NCBI GenBank assembly: GCA_904395805.1
Contig: CAJFNV010000107.1
Location: 18,406 to 82,405, forward strand
DNA: 64,000 nt
Source of the DNA: Candidatus Gallispira edinburgensis
GTDB lineage: Bacteria > Bacillota > Clostridia > Lachnospirales > CAG-274
Direction of reading: 5' to 3'
Positions within the stretch are counted from its first letter, which is position 1; the number at the start of each line of letters is the position of its first letter. Under the pieces are notes generated by a model. The model saw nothing but the letters and a program-made list of their open reading frames with translations, did not search any database and was not told the DNA's origin. This document shows, in pieces, positions 29,992 through 38,178 of the stretch. The position numbers and the translations under genes are program-made.

Positions 29992-30375
29992 ATGAACGAT
30001 GTGCAGAGAATTGAATTAGCAAGCTTCGCGGGTGGAGCTGTAGAAGAACTTTTTAAGAATGACCTTGAAAAGGTTATTGATAATATTGCAGATCCTAATA
30101 CAAGCGATAAGGCTGCAAGGAAATTGTCAATTGAATTTAAGTTTGTGCCCATGGAAGGCAGAGATTTAGTTGGAGTTGAGGTTAAAACAAAGACAACATT
30201 AGCTCCTACTGAGGGCACTAAGACCAAGATGGTGATAAGTGCAGAGGGCGATATGCTTGTGGCTGCTGAGTATAATAATCAGATCAAAGGGCAGATGCGC
30301 GTTAACGAGGAAACAGGCGAAATAATGGATGACAGTCCATTTAAAAACAATATAACTAAATTTAAAGCAAGATAA
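29992..30375 (+). CDS. phage replication-terminator-like protein
   Basis: A 127-residue protein resembling the group named phage replication terminator protein (N-terminal GGAVEELFKNDLEKVIDNI, then IEFKFVPMEGRDLVGVEVKTK). The biochemical role of this group is poorly founded. AAGGAGG precedes the ATG; it lies in the replication block. Confidence 0.65.
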   Translation: MNDVQRIELASFAGGAVEELFKNDLEKVIDNIADPNTSDKAARKLSIEFKFVPMEGRDLVGVEVKTKTTLAPTEGTKTKMVISAEGDMLVAAEYNNQIKGQMRVNEETGEIMDDSPFKNNITKFKAR

Positions 30376-30393
30376 TTTAAGGAGGATTTTATT

Positions 30394-31146
30394 ATGATTA
30401 AAGAAGCATTACAGTATGTTGTGGGGTTAAACAAACCAGAAGTAATTGAAGTAAACGGACATAGTTATACTGACAAGAGGCTTGACAGAATCGAGCCGGT
30501 TGTAATAAGAGAAACCAGTGCTGCAGAATTAAGCACACTGACAAGTTTTGTTGATTGCGTCAAGGCAAGGGTGGAAAGAGATAAAGCCTATGATTACAGT
30601 AATTTATATTTACATATCATAAGCCCTACCTGTGTGAAGGCTTATGAAAAAGCAAATGAACTTGACGGATACAAGACAGATATATGCAGAGCTGATGCGG
30701 AATTACCTGAAGTTAATTTTGGTTACTATTATGATAGTGAGAGCTTTAATATTCTGTTGCAGAGCAGATTTTGTCAGGACGAGACAACAAAAGGGCTTTT
30801 AAGCATTGTAGGCAATGTTAAGTCCTCTGATGTGCAGACAAGATCTGATAACGGTACTACACAGACAGTACAGACAAGCAGGGGAATAGTGCTTAAGGAA
30901 GATACACCTCTCCCTAACCCTGTTACGTTGGCTCCGTTTAGGACGTTCGTAGAAATAGACCAGGTTGCAAGTGCATTCATTTTTAGAGCAAAAGAAACAA
31001 AGAAGTTCTATGACGGTGATGAAAAAGAGATACAGTTCGCCTTGTTTGAAGCAGACGGCGGCGCATGGAAGATTGAGGCTACACAGAGAATTAAAGCATA
31101 TCTGGAAGAGGCTTTTAAAGACACAGGAGTTGTTATATTGGCTTAA
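30394..31146 (+). CDS. YfdQ-like phage protein (DUF2303)
   Basis: A 250-residue protein resembling the YfdQ/DUF2303 family: N-terminal EVNGHSYTDKRLDRI, a central SRFCQDETTKGLLSIVGN and the late APFRTFVEIDQVASAFIFR. Function is unknown; relatives lie in replication regions of many phages. AAGGAGG precedes the ATG. Confidence 0.65.
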   Translation: MIKEALQYVVGLNKPEVIEVNGHSYTDKRLDRIEPVVIRETSAAELSTLTSFVDCVKARVERDKAYDYSNLYLHIISPTCVKAYEKANELDGYKTDICRADAELPEVNFGYYYDSESFNILLQSRFCQDETTKGLLSIVGNVKSSDVQTRSDNGTTQTVQTSRGIVLKEDTPLPNPVTLAPFRTFVEIDQVASAFIFRAKETKKFYDGDEKEIQFALFEADGGAWKIEATQRIKAYLEEAFKDTGVVILA

Positions 31147-31207
31147 GAATAATCCAAGAGGGAATAACTTTATTGTTGTTCCCTCTTAAAAGAAGGCGGT
31201 GCTTAAT

Positions 31208-31960
31208 TTGAATGATAACGGCTGGATAAAGCTGTATAGGGAGCTTATAGACAAACCTATATGGATAAACAGTACGCCGGAGCAAAACAGAATACTTATA
31301 ACGCTGCTGTGTATGGCTAACCATAAAACTAAAAAATGGGAATGGCAAGGCAAGCCTTACGAGGTTAAGGCAGGGCAATTTATTACTTCTCTTGCAAGTA
31401 TAGTTGAACGATGCAGGTGCAAATCAATAACCGTGAAAAAGGTAAGAACAGCACTGGAAAGATTTGAAAATCTAGGATTTTTGACAAGCGAAGCGACAAA
31501 CAAAAACAGGCTCATAACTATAGTAAATTGGTGTAATTATCAAGATTACGATAGTCAAGAGGGCAAACCTGAGGGCAAGCAGAGGGCAAGCGAAGGGCAA
31601 GCAGAAGGCAAGCAGAGGGCAACTAACAAGAATGTAAAGAATAATAAGAATGTAGAGAATGATAAGAATAATATATATGCTCAAAATTCAGACGAACTTT
31701 TCAGTCAGTTTTGGGAAGCGTACCCGAAAAAGAGGGGAAAGAGCAACGCTTACAGGAGCTGGGGAAAACTGAAAATTAGTAACGAATTATTTAATCTTAT
31801 CATGCAGAAACTTGAATTATTCAAAAAATCGGATGACTGGCTTAAAGAGAAAGGAAAGTACATACCGTATCCGGCAACATTCTTGAACGGCAGACGTTGG
31901 GAAGATGAAATTGAAACTGACTGCGGAAATACAGGCAAGGATAGCGGGGTGGTGTTGTAA
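31208..31960 (+). CDS. replisome organizer with winged-helix domain
   Basis: Replication initiation protein of about 250 residues. The N-terminal winged-helix part (GWIKLYRELIDKPIW, LLCMANHKTKKWEW) resembles phage replisome organizers. The C-terminal FWEAYPKKRGKSNAYRSW motif is the DnaD-related primosome segment. Between them lies a repetitive EGKQRAS/EGQAEG linker encoded by short DNA repeats (31557-31625). Start taken at TTG (31208) after AAGGCGGTG; a GTG nine bases upstream is possible. The stop overlaps the loader start. Confidence 0.8.
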   Translation: MNDNGWIKLYRELIDKPIWINSTPEQNRILITLLCMANHKTKKWEWQGKPYEVKAGQFITSLASIVERCRCKSITVKKVRTALERFENLGFLTSEATNKNRLITIVNWCNYQDYDSQEGKPEGKQRASEGQAEGKQRATNKNVKNNKNVENDKNNIYAQNSDELFSQFWEAYPKKRGKSNAYRSWGKLKISNELFNLIMQKLELFKKSDDWLKEKGKYIPYPATFLNGRRWEDEIETDCGNTGKDSGVVL

Positions 31961-32811
31961 TGGACATGACAGGTGTATTAAATACAGGAATTGATATTAA
32001 GCCCGTAAAGGTTGATGACAGCGGAAAAAGCTATGCCTTCAGGAGGCTCAAAATGGAGAGGGCACTTCTTGAAAGAAAAAGAATGGGCAACTGCTATTGT
32101 CAAAAGTGTGGAGATACCAAGCTCATACCAACAGTCAGGTATTATCCGGATATGGATAAATATTATTTTGAGTTTGAAAGGTGTGCCTGCATAAATGCGG
32201 AAGCTGTTAAAATTGCAATAGCTGAAAGCGGGCTTGAAAATGAATTGAAAGGCAAAACATTTGCGATATTTAGAACCGATGAGGAATATCAAAAATTCAT
32301 TAAGGCTGCTGCTATTGGTTACCTGAAAGCAATAAAACAAAACAAAAAAACATGGTTTTATATCGGCGGACAGAGCGGATCAGGCAAGAGTCATATTTGT
32401 ACAGCTATAGCAAATAGGTTTTTACAAAATAATTATAAGCTCAGGTATATGCGCTGGATAGATGAGCTGAGGCAAATGAAAAGTAATTTTGGCAGCAGTA
32501 AGCTTCAGGAGTTTAAGGAGTGCGATGTGCTGTACATAGATGATCTGTTTAAAGGAGCAAAGCAGCCAAGCGAATATGAAATTGGCGTTGCCTTTGAGGT
32601 CCTTAATTACAGAGACAGCAACAATCTTATAACACTGATCAGTTCCGAAATGACTGATAGTAAGCTTAAAAATATAGATGAGGCTATACATGGCAGAGTT
32701 AAAGCACATACAGGCAATGAATTTATGATCAATATACAGCCTGATGAGAATAAAAACTACAGGCTTAAAGGTGAAAATATAAGTCTGTTTGGAGGTGCTG
32801 CAAATGGATAA
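31960..32811 (+). CDS. DnaC/DnaI-like helicase loader ATPase
   Basis: A 283-residue AAA+ protein. The N-terminal part has paired cysteines (CQKCGDTKLI, FERCAC) typical of DnaI/DnaC-type zinc regions. The Walker A is GGQSGSGKSH near residue 130 and Walker B is VLYIDDLFK near 190. It loads the replicative helicase at the phage origin together with the preceding organizer. ATG overlaps the preceding stop (TAATG). Confidence 0.9.
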   Translation: MDMTGVLNTGIDIKPVKVDDSGKSYAFRRLKMERALLERKRMGNCYCQKCGDTKLIPTVRYYPDMDKYYFEFERCACINAEAVKIAIAESGLENELKGKTFAIFRTDEEYQKFIKAAAIGYLKAIKQNKKTWFYIGGQSGSGKSHICTAIANRFLQNNYKLRYMRWIDELRQMKSNFGSSKLQEFKECDVLYIDDLFKGAKQPSEYEIGVAFEVLNYRDSNNLITLISSEMTDSKLKNIDEAIHGRVKAHTGNEFMINIQPDENKNYRLKGENISLFGGAANG

Positions 32812-33205
32812 TGTACTATGGCAATGCACAATACCTCTTAAACCTGTAACGAAGAAGAATAGTAATCAGATAGTGACAAGGAATGGCAAGTATAGGCTTA
32901 TACCCTCTGAAAAATTTTTAAGGTATCAGAGAGAATGCGGGTGGTTTATAAAGTCACCTGCAGAGCCTATTGACTGCAAGTGCAATATTAAGGCTGTGTA
33001 CTATATGCCTGACAGGCACAGGGTGGATATAACAAATTTACATAACGCATTGCATGATGTGCTTGTACACTTTGAGGTTATCAAAGATGATAATTGCAAA
33101 ATCGTTGTCGGTACAGATGAAAGCAGGGTTAAGGTTGACAGGCAGAATCCGCGGACAGAGATTACAATAACAAGGGTTGAGGAGATAACGGGATTTGAGG
33201 TGTGA
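32804..33205 (+). CDS. RusA-family Holliday junction resolvase
   Basis: A 133-residue endonuclease with the RusA core: PVTKKNSNQIV at the N-terminus and the catalytic acidic region RVDITNLHNALHDVL followed by IKDDNC. ATG at 32804 is placed by GGAGGTG in the end of the loader gene. It resolves recombination intermediates before packaging. Confidence 0.85.
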   Translation: MDNVLWQCTIPLKPVTKKNSNQIVTRNGKYRLIPSEKFLRYQRECGWFIKSPAEPIDCKCNIKAVYYMPDRHRVDITNLHNALHDVLVHFEVIKDDNCKIVVGTDESRVKVDRQNPRTEITITRVEEITGFEV

Positions 33206-33207
33206 GA

Positions 33208-33480
33208 ATGAAATACAGAAAATGGACAGAGGAAGAGGACAGGATACTGGAAGAGTGTTGTATGCTGTGTGACAGACCCATTGATGAAGCTGTCAGGAGG
33301 CTTGACAGGAGCAAGGATGCTATAAGACTCAGAGCTTACACTTTGGGGGTTTCCGCAGTATGCGAGAAAACAAGGGATTTGTATGCCGAATGGGTGCTGT
33401 TTAATGAAATACGGAATATGTTAAGAAAATTAAAGGGGGAGGCTCCTGTGCCCTTTAGTGAAAATCCTTTTGAAGGGTGA
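33208..33480 (+). CDS. small SANT/Myb-like DNA-binding protein
   Basis: A 90-residue protein whose first half (YRKWTEEEDRILEECC, DRSKDAIRLRAYTLGV) resembles a Myb/SANT helix-turn-helix found in phage regulators. ATG at 33208 follows GAGGTGAG. Target and role unknown. Confidence 0.6.
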   Translation: MKYRKWTEEEDRILEECCMLCDRPIDEAVRRLDRSKDAIRLRAYTLGVSAVCEKTRDLYAEWVLFNEIRNMLRKLKGEAPVPFSENPFEG

Positions 33481-33496
33481 GAGGTTAGGTGTGAAA

Positions 33497-33985
33497 ATGA
33501 AGTTTAAAGAAAATTTGATTGATATTATGTTAAGAGCCAAAGCGGTACATTGTGATACAGTGAAGAAGGCTGAAATATTACTTAAAGAACTTGCAAAGTA
33601 TGGTGTAAAGTGGAAGGACGGCGTTGATTTAACTCCATCTGATACTAAATGGAACTTATTAAAAAACGAAACATGTTATGTACTTACAACATTAATGAAA
33701 CCGCACGATCTTGCTTATTGGACTTGTGAAGATTGCCAAATGAGTGATTATAAAATCGTTGAATTTGATGAGCTTTTGGAGAATGAGCAGGAGGATGACA
33801 ACAATGACAATGACAATTTAGCGATTAAGGTTAATGGGATAATACATGACCTTATAGATTATGCCGATAAAGAGTGTGAGAAAACTATACATACGGCAGA
33901 AGCCTATAGAGATGGATACATAAAAGGATGTAAAGATTCTTTAGGTGAAGTAAGAGCTATTTTATCAGAATTTAATAACAATTAA
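33497..33985 (+). CDS. phage protein of unknown function
   Basis: A protein of about 162 residues. An N-terminal helical part is followed by a compact CEDCQMSDYKI segment, an Asp/Asn-rich linker (about residue 97) and a C-terminal helical part. A GTG two codons upstream is an alternative start. No family recognised. Confidence 0.55.
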   Translation: MKFKENLIDIMLRAKAVHCDTVKKAEILLKELAKYGVKWKDGVDLTPSDTKWNLLKNETCYVLTTLMKPHDLAYWTCEDCQMSDYKIVEFDELLENEQEDDNNDNDNLAIKVNGIIHDLIDYADKECEKTIHTAEAYRDGYIKGCKDSLGEVRAILSEFNNN

Positions 33986-33992
33986 ACAGAAA

Positions 33993-34035
33993 GGAGTAAA
34001 GGGGTTTGGTCGACTGTAAAACAGCTGTTTACTCC
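33993..34035 (+). promoter_or_regulatory. RNA hairpin controlling the methylase start
   Basis: GGAGTAAA (33993-34000) and TTTACTCC (34028-34035) are perfect 8-bp inverted repeats, with an inner AAACAGCTGTTT palindrome. The left arm contains the only Shine-Dalgarno, and the right arm ends two bases before the methylase ATG. Folding would either hide the site or bring it next to the ATG. A 23-codon frame starting with TTG at 34006 overlaps the start. Confidence 0.45.
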
Positions 34036-34037
34036 GA

Positions 34038-35585
34038 ATGGAAATGGAATTATTGGAATTTAAGAACAAGATTTTAAATTTATGTAATGTAACCGATGTA
34101 AAAGAAATTGGCGGCGTGTTAATGAATGCTGTATTAAAAAACAATATTGATTTTTTTAATGGGTATAATTCGATTATTGATGATACAAAAGACTGGCTGC
34201 AGGCATTATGGCAATACTATGAAGCCGACAGGGTGGAAAAGAAACAGGACTATACACCTAAGAGTTTATGTAAGCTAGTATCAGTATTGGCAAATGATTG
34301 TAAATCAGTGTATGATTGCTGTGGAGGAAGTGGGGCATTGACTATTGAGGTGTTGAAAAATCATAACATAGACAATGTCTATGTTGAAGAATTGGATGAA
34401 AGGGTAATTCCGTTTTTGCTGTTTAATTTATGCTTGCATAATACAGCCGGTTATGTAGTTAATGGAGATGTATTAACAGGTAAAATAAAAAAAGTCTATT
34501 TTTTAAATAAAGGTGATACTTATTCTAGCTGTGAAGTTGTTAAAAATGTTGATGTTACAAAGATGATGGATATTGCTATAAGCAATCCTCCGTATAACAT
34601 CAAGTGGGAACCGCCACTTCCACTTGAAGCATGCGAACGATTTCCGGTTATTCCGCCATCAAGTAATGCCAATTATGCTTTTGCTCTGCATTGTTTATTT
34701 AAAACTAAAAAAAGAGCTGTATTGATTTTGCCAAACTCAGTTTGTACAAGCGCTCAAGACCTAGAGGTACGGAAATACCTTATTGAGAATGATTTAATAG
34801 AATCAATCGTCACAATGCCAGAGAAAATGTTTGAAGCTACCGATATAAGCACTTGCATAATGATATTGAATAAAAGCAAGAAGTACAGGGGCAGGGTTAT
34901 ACTTATTGACAGTCGCAAAAACTGCACTACTGAAACAAGAGAGCAAAACGGGCAATTCGGTGGCAAAAGTCATACAGGGCGAACATATAAGAAAACATAT
35001 AATGTATTGTCTGATGACAATATCAACCAGATTTTAGATGCTATTGAAAACAGCAAAGAAATAATAGGCTTTTCAAAAGTAATAGATAATGAGGGTATTG
35101 CAGAGAATAACTATTGTTTTCAGCCGTCAACATTCTTTGATATACAGCTAGATTCCAAAGAAAATCATAGAAGTTATGAAGATATTGTAAATGATTTAAA
35201 TTACATTATAAGAATGCGAAATAGCTGTAAGCTTGTAATTAATGAGAGTTTAGCAAAAGAATTGAATTTTGATACTGAAACATATAAAAAGGCGATAGAA
35301 AATTCAAAAGAGAATACTAAAAATATAAAGGCAATACTATCCTTGGATCTATTAAGTGATGATTATATTTCATTCACTAAAAACAAAAATGAAATATGCT
35401 TTAAAAGTAATGATAAAGAGGTTTTATCGCATTTATTTAAATTTTTTATAATGCGATGGAGCCAAGATCTCGACTTACTTAACACCATGGAAAATCGTTT
35501 TTTAGCAGAATTAAGAGATGCGCTCATTCCTGATCTATTAAGCGGGAAGATTGATGTTGATAATGTTGCTGCTGAAAATATGTAA
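34038..35585 (+). CDS. orphan N6-adenine DNA methyltransferase, HsdM-like
   Basis: A 515-residue gamma-type adenine methylase. The AdoMet site is in DCCGGSGALTIEVL near residue 97 and the catalytic motif is SNPPYNIKW near 182. An N-terminal helical part resembles HsdM. The C-terminus ends LRDALIPDLLSGKIDV, a motif normally closing type I specificity subunits, so this may be a methylase with a fused remnant of HsdS. No restriction or specificity gene is adjacent, suggesting protection or epigenetic regulation. No in-frame start exists upstream. Confidence 0.82.
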   Translation: MEMELLEFKNKILNLCNVTDVKEIGGVLMNAVLKNNIDFFNGYNSIIDDTKDWLQALWQYYEADRVEKKQDYTPKSLCKLVSVLANDCKSVYDCCGGSGALTIEVLKNHNIDNVYVEELDERVIPFLLFNLCLHNTAGYVVNGDVLTGKIKKVYFLNKGDTYSSCEVVKNVDVTKMMDIAISNPPYNIKWEPPLPLEACERFPVIPPSSNANYAFALHCLFKTKKRAVLILPNSVCTSAQDLEVRKYLIENDLIESIVTMPEKMFEATDISTCIMILNKSKKYRGRVILIDSRKNCTTETREQNGQFGGKSHTGRTYKKTYNVLSDDNINQILDAIENSKEIIGFSKVIDNEGIAENNYCFQPSTFFDIQLDSKENHRSYEDIVNDLNYIIRMRNSCKLVINESLAKELNFDTETYKKAIENSKENTKNIKAILSLDLLSDDYISFTKNKNEICFKSNDKEVLSHLFKFFIMRWSQDLDLLNTMENRFLAELRDALIPDLLSGKIDVDNVAAENM

Positions 35586-35658
35586 GGAGCTTACTGCTCC
35601 TGAGGAAGGTCTACTGGCGGTATGTCGGAGTATAGAAGGTTATACGGAGGTGCGAAAA

Positions 35659-36039
35659 GTGACTGATTATGAATTAAAATTACTTAAATCTTTCCCGAAA
35701 AGTTTTATTAACCACTTAGGGGAATTTATTGGAAGTCTTAAAGAAAATCCATATTTTTGCTTAGCTGATTGTAAAAATGAATTGGATGTGAAATGCAAAG
35801 TACTGGAATGGTTTTCAAGACCTGCTTGCAAGACACAGTATTATAAAACAACAAAAAGGAATGAAGAATATCACAAGTATATGCTTGATGGTATCAACAG
35901 ATTTCTTGAAACCGATTTTAGCTTTGAGGATATGGAATTGATTTATGAAAAACTGGGGAACGCAGTTAATCATAATTTGACTTTAAAGTTTATTGAAAGC
36001 GGTTATGATTTAGATGTGCTTATGAGGCAGGAGGGATAA
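35659..36039 (+). CDS. phage protein of unknown function
   Basis: A 126-residue protein. GTG at 35659 follows GGAGGTG. A longer in-frame reading would overlap the methylase and lacks a ribosome-binding site. It is rich in Lys and aromatic residues (WFSRPACKTQYYKTTKRNEEY). No family recognised. Confidence 0.55.
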   Translation: MTDYELKLLKSFPKSFINHLGEFIGSLKENPYFCLADCKNELDVKCKVLEWFSRPACKTQYYKTTKRNEEYHKYMLDGINRFLETDFSFEDMELIYEKLGNAVNHNLTLKFIESGYDLDVLMRQEG

Positions 36040-36041
36040 CA

Positions 36042-36257
36042 ATGAAAAGAAGTGAATTAGAAAAGTACTTAGGAAAAAATGTAAGAATAACGATTTTTGA
36101 TAATAGTATCGTAAAAGGTGAATTACATAAAACAGGCGAAGAAATGTTTAAAAACGATCTAAGTCTGTATTTACCTCGCAATCTTTATTTTGTTATTAAC
36201 ACAGAGAACAGCTTTCTGTTTAGGTGTTCTCATGTAAAAAAGTTAGAGGAGGTATGA
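36042..36257 (+). CDS. small Sm-like (beta-barrel) phage protein
   Basis: A 71-residue protein with the pattern KYLGKNVRITIFDNSIVKGE, which resembles an Sm/LSM-like five-stranded barrel; relatives are common in phage accessory regions. AGGAGGG precedes the ATG. RNA binding is possible but unproven. Confidence 0.5.
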   Translation: MKRSELEKYLGKNVRITIFDNSIVKGELHKTGEEMFKNDLSLYLPRNLYFVINTENSFLFRCSHVKKLEEV

Positions 36258-36261
36258 TGTT

Positions 36262-36498
36262 ATGTTATATGTAGTACCAATAAATGGGAAAATGCTATAT
36301 TTTTTAAGTGAAGGAGAAATAAATAAAAGTTTGTATACAAACATAGAGAACTTACTTAAAGAAATTAAAATTGATGCAGATGATGTTGACTATATAAAAT
36401 TTAGTGATGATTTTATAAAAATATCAAAAGAAAGATTTAATATTACATTAATACACCTTGAAATAAAACAGGTGTTTAGGAGGACAAGCAGATGCTAA
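36262..36498 (+). CDS. small phage protein of unknown function
   Basis: A 78-residue acidic protein (begins MLYVVPINGKMLYFL) in the early accessory block, with GAGGAGG upstream. No family recognised. Confidence 0.5.
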   Translation: MLYVVPINGKMLYFLSEGEINKSLYTNIENLLKEIKIDADDVDYIKFSDDFIKISKERFNITLIHLEIKQVFRRTSRC

Positions 36499-36531
36499 AA
36501 GCGAAGATGAATAGACTGAGGAGTACAAGTA

Positions 36532-36948
36532 ATGAGAGAGATTTTGTTTAGAGGCTTCAGTGAAGATTGCACTAAAGAAAACGAAATAGTATATGATAAT
36601 AAGCGAACTATAGGCGAATGGGTAGAAGGTTCATTGGAAATAGATACAACATCAAATGAGTATTTTATACACGGAGTTGATAAAAATGGAGAATCATTTG
36701 TTTATGATGTTATTCCAGAAACCGTGGGGCAGTATATTAGAGTTAAAGATAAGAACGGAAATAAGATTTTTGAAGGGGATATTGTTAAGGCTTATATCAT
36801 TTCAAGCGAAATCATTACAAAAGAAGTTACATACCGTGAAGATTTGGCTGCATTTGTTGTAGGTGGTTATCCGTTGAGTAAAATAACAGCTTTAAGAAAA
36901 GTCGGAAATATTTACGATAACCCTGAGTTATTGGAGGTAGAGAAATAG
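36532..36948 (+). CDS. YopX-family protein
   Basis: A 138-residue member of the YopX family named after a Bacillus phage SPbeta gene. The opening MREILFRGF, the central VIPETVGQYIRVKDKNGNKI and IFEGDIVKA are characteristic. Function unknown. GAGGAG precedes the ATG. Confidence 0.9.
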   Translation: MREILFRGFSEDCTKENEIVYDNKRTIGEWVEGSLEIDTTSNEYFIHGVDKNGESFVYDVIPETVGQYIRVKDKNGNKIFEGDIVKAYIISSEIITKEVTYREDLAAFVVGGYPLSKITALRKVGNIYDNPELLEVEK

Positions 36949-36950
36949 TA

Positions 36951-37109
36951 ATGTTAAGAGATAAGAATTTGTTAAACAAAATCGTACTTGGAGTGTGGCT
37001 TGTAGTGGGTATTGTCACGTTGAGGATAGGTGATATAACAAGATGGCAATATTTTTTGGTGTGGTTATCTAACATTGTTAGTTTGTTGTGTATACGTTCA
37101 GATGATTAA
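36951..37109 (+). CDS. small membrane protein
   Basis: A 52-residue protein with two hydrophobic stretches (about residues 10-25 and 33-48) separated by RIGDITRWQ. TTGGAGG lies in the end of the YopX gene. No family recognised. Confidence 0.5.
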   Translation: MLRDKNLLNKIVLGVWLVVGIVTLRIGDITRWQYFLVWLSNIVSLLCIRSDD

Positions 37110-37146
37110 AAAAAAGCCCCTTGACTGAGCAAGGAGCAAGGAGTTA

Positions 37147-37269
37147 TTGACAAATATAATTATAGGCGTTGTTGCGGGTTTAGTCAAGGGGTGGTTGCGT
37201 GAACAAAGAAGAATTAAAAAGGTATGTGCCTTTAAGGGAAGAAGCGGAAGAATTGAAAATACTGGCTGA
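37147..37269 (+). CDS. possible small membrane peptide overlapping the late regulator
   Basis: A 40-codon frame from TTG with AAGGAG upstream (begins with a TNIIIGVVAGLVKGWL hydrophobic stretch, then basic). It overlaps the next gene by 71 bases out of frame. The hydrophobic start looks real but the overlap makes it uncertain. Confidence 0.25.
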   Translation: MTNIIIGVVAGLVKGWLREQRRIKKVCAFKGRSGRIENTG

Positions 37270-37597
37270 GAATATGGAAGAGGACAGTAAAACATTAAAA
37301 GCTGTAGTTATGGACGGAATGCCTAAAGGAAATTCAGTAAATGATGGAATAGGCAATCTGGTCGCACAAGTTGATAAAGTGAAACGTATGTACTTGAAAA
37401 AGTATGATGAGGCGCTGTGTGAACTTTATAAAATTGAAAGAGCAATAGAAAAGCTTGGAGAAACAGAACGTAGATTAATGCGCAAAAGGTATATAGAGAA
37501 TAAACAGTGGGAAGATATATGTGTTGAACTTGGATACGAATGGGCACAGACACATAGAATACATGCAAAAGCTTTAAGAGAAATAAAGATGATATAA
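37199..37597 (+). CDS. sigma-70 region 4-like / DUF1492 late regulator
   Basis: A 132-residue protein with an N-terminal helical region and a C-terminal helix-turn-helix resembling sigma region 4 (ERRLMRKRYIENKQWEDICVELG, given in part). Such ArpU/DUF1492 proteins sit just before terminase and activate late transcription. GTG start. The promoter-like region directly downstream is the likely target. Confidence 0.75.
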   Translation: MNKEELKRYVPLREEAEELKILAENMEEDSKTLKAVVMDGMPKGNSVNDGIGNLVAQVDKVKRMYLKKYDEALCELYKIERAIEKLGETERRLMRKRYIENKQWEDICVELGYEWAQTHRIHAKALREIKMI

Positions 37598-37604
37598 AAT
37601 GATA

Positions 37605-37623
37605 CACTGTTGTGTGTTATAAT
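37605..37623 (+). promoter_or_regulatory. probable late promoter (extended -10)
   Basis: TGT-TATAAT at 37615-37623 is an extended -10 with no recognisable -35 at 17 bases, fitting activator-dependent late transcription. ACAC-TGTT-GTGT dyad sequence lies just upstream as a possible activator site. Confidence 0.4.
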
Positions 37624-37675
37624 GTTAGTATAGAAATATGCATAAGGTTTAAATTTCTCCTTTCTATTTGGCAGG

Positions 37676-37702
37676 CAGTCCCTAAACACTAGGGGCTGTT
37701 TT
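37676..37702 (+). terminator. leader terminator before the terminase genes
   Basis: CAGTCCCT-AAACACT-AGGGGCTG with TTTT behind it lies between the late promoter candidate and the small terminase gene. It could be a conditional terminator or part of the packaging-site region. Confidence 0.5.
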
Positions 37703-37736
37703 GCTTTATAGTATTTATGTAGGCGGTGATTGATTT

Positions 37737-38174
37737 GTGGCAAAAGGCAAATATGAAAAGTGGATAACACCCGAAGGGCTGACATTGCTTGAAGGCTGGG
37801 CGAGAGACGGGCTTACCGATGAGCAGATAGCTCATAATATGGGTGTATCAAGAAAGACTCTTGCAGAATGGAAAAAGAAATATGGTGACATAAGTGACAC
37901 CCTAAAAAGGGGTAAGGAAATAGTTGACTATGAGGTCGAGAATGCTTTGCTTAAAAAGGCACTAGGGTATACAGTTAAGGAACAGAAGCTTACAAAAGAC
38001 GGGGAACTGATTGAGATTGAAAGGGAGATACCGCCTGATACCACCGCACAGATATTTTGGTTAAAGAACAGACGCCCTGACAAGTGGAGAGATAAAGTTG
38101 AAAATGTCAACATTAATGAAGATGATAAAGAATTAAAAATAAATATAGTTGATGCTAAAGGTATTACGGAGTGA
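37737..38174 (+). CDS. terminase small subunit
   Basis: A 145-residue DNA-recognition subunit of the packaging motor. The N-terminal helix-turn-helix (DGLTDEQIAHNMGVSRKTLA, about residues 24-43) recognises pac/cos DNA. The C-terminal FWLKNRRPDKWRDK is typical of PBSX-type small terminases. GTG start after AGGCGGTGA. Its end overlaps the region before terL. Confidence 0.88.
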   Translation: MAKGKYEKWITPEGLTLLEGWARDGLTDEQIAHNMGVSRKTLAEWKKKYGDISDTLKRGKEIVDYEVENALLKKALGYTVKEQKLTKDGELIEIEREIPPDTTAQIFWLKNRRPDKWRDKVENVNINEDDKELKINIVDAKGITE

Positions 38175-38178
38175 TTAT

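Noticed and set aside
34038..35585. Complete type I restriction-modification system
   Set aside because: Only the methylase-like gene is present; no hsdR and no separate hsdS lies nearby.
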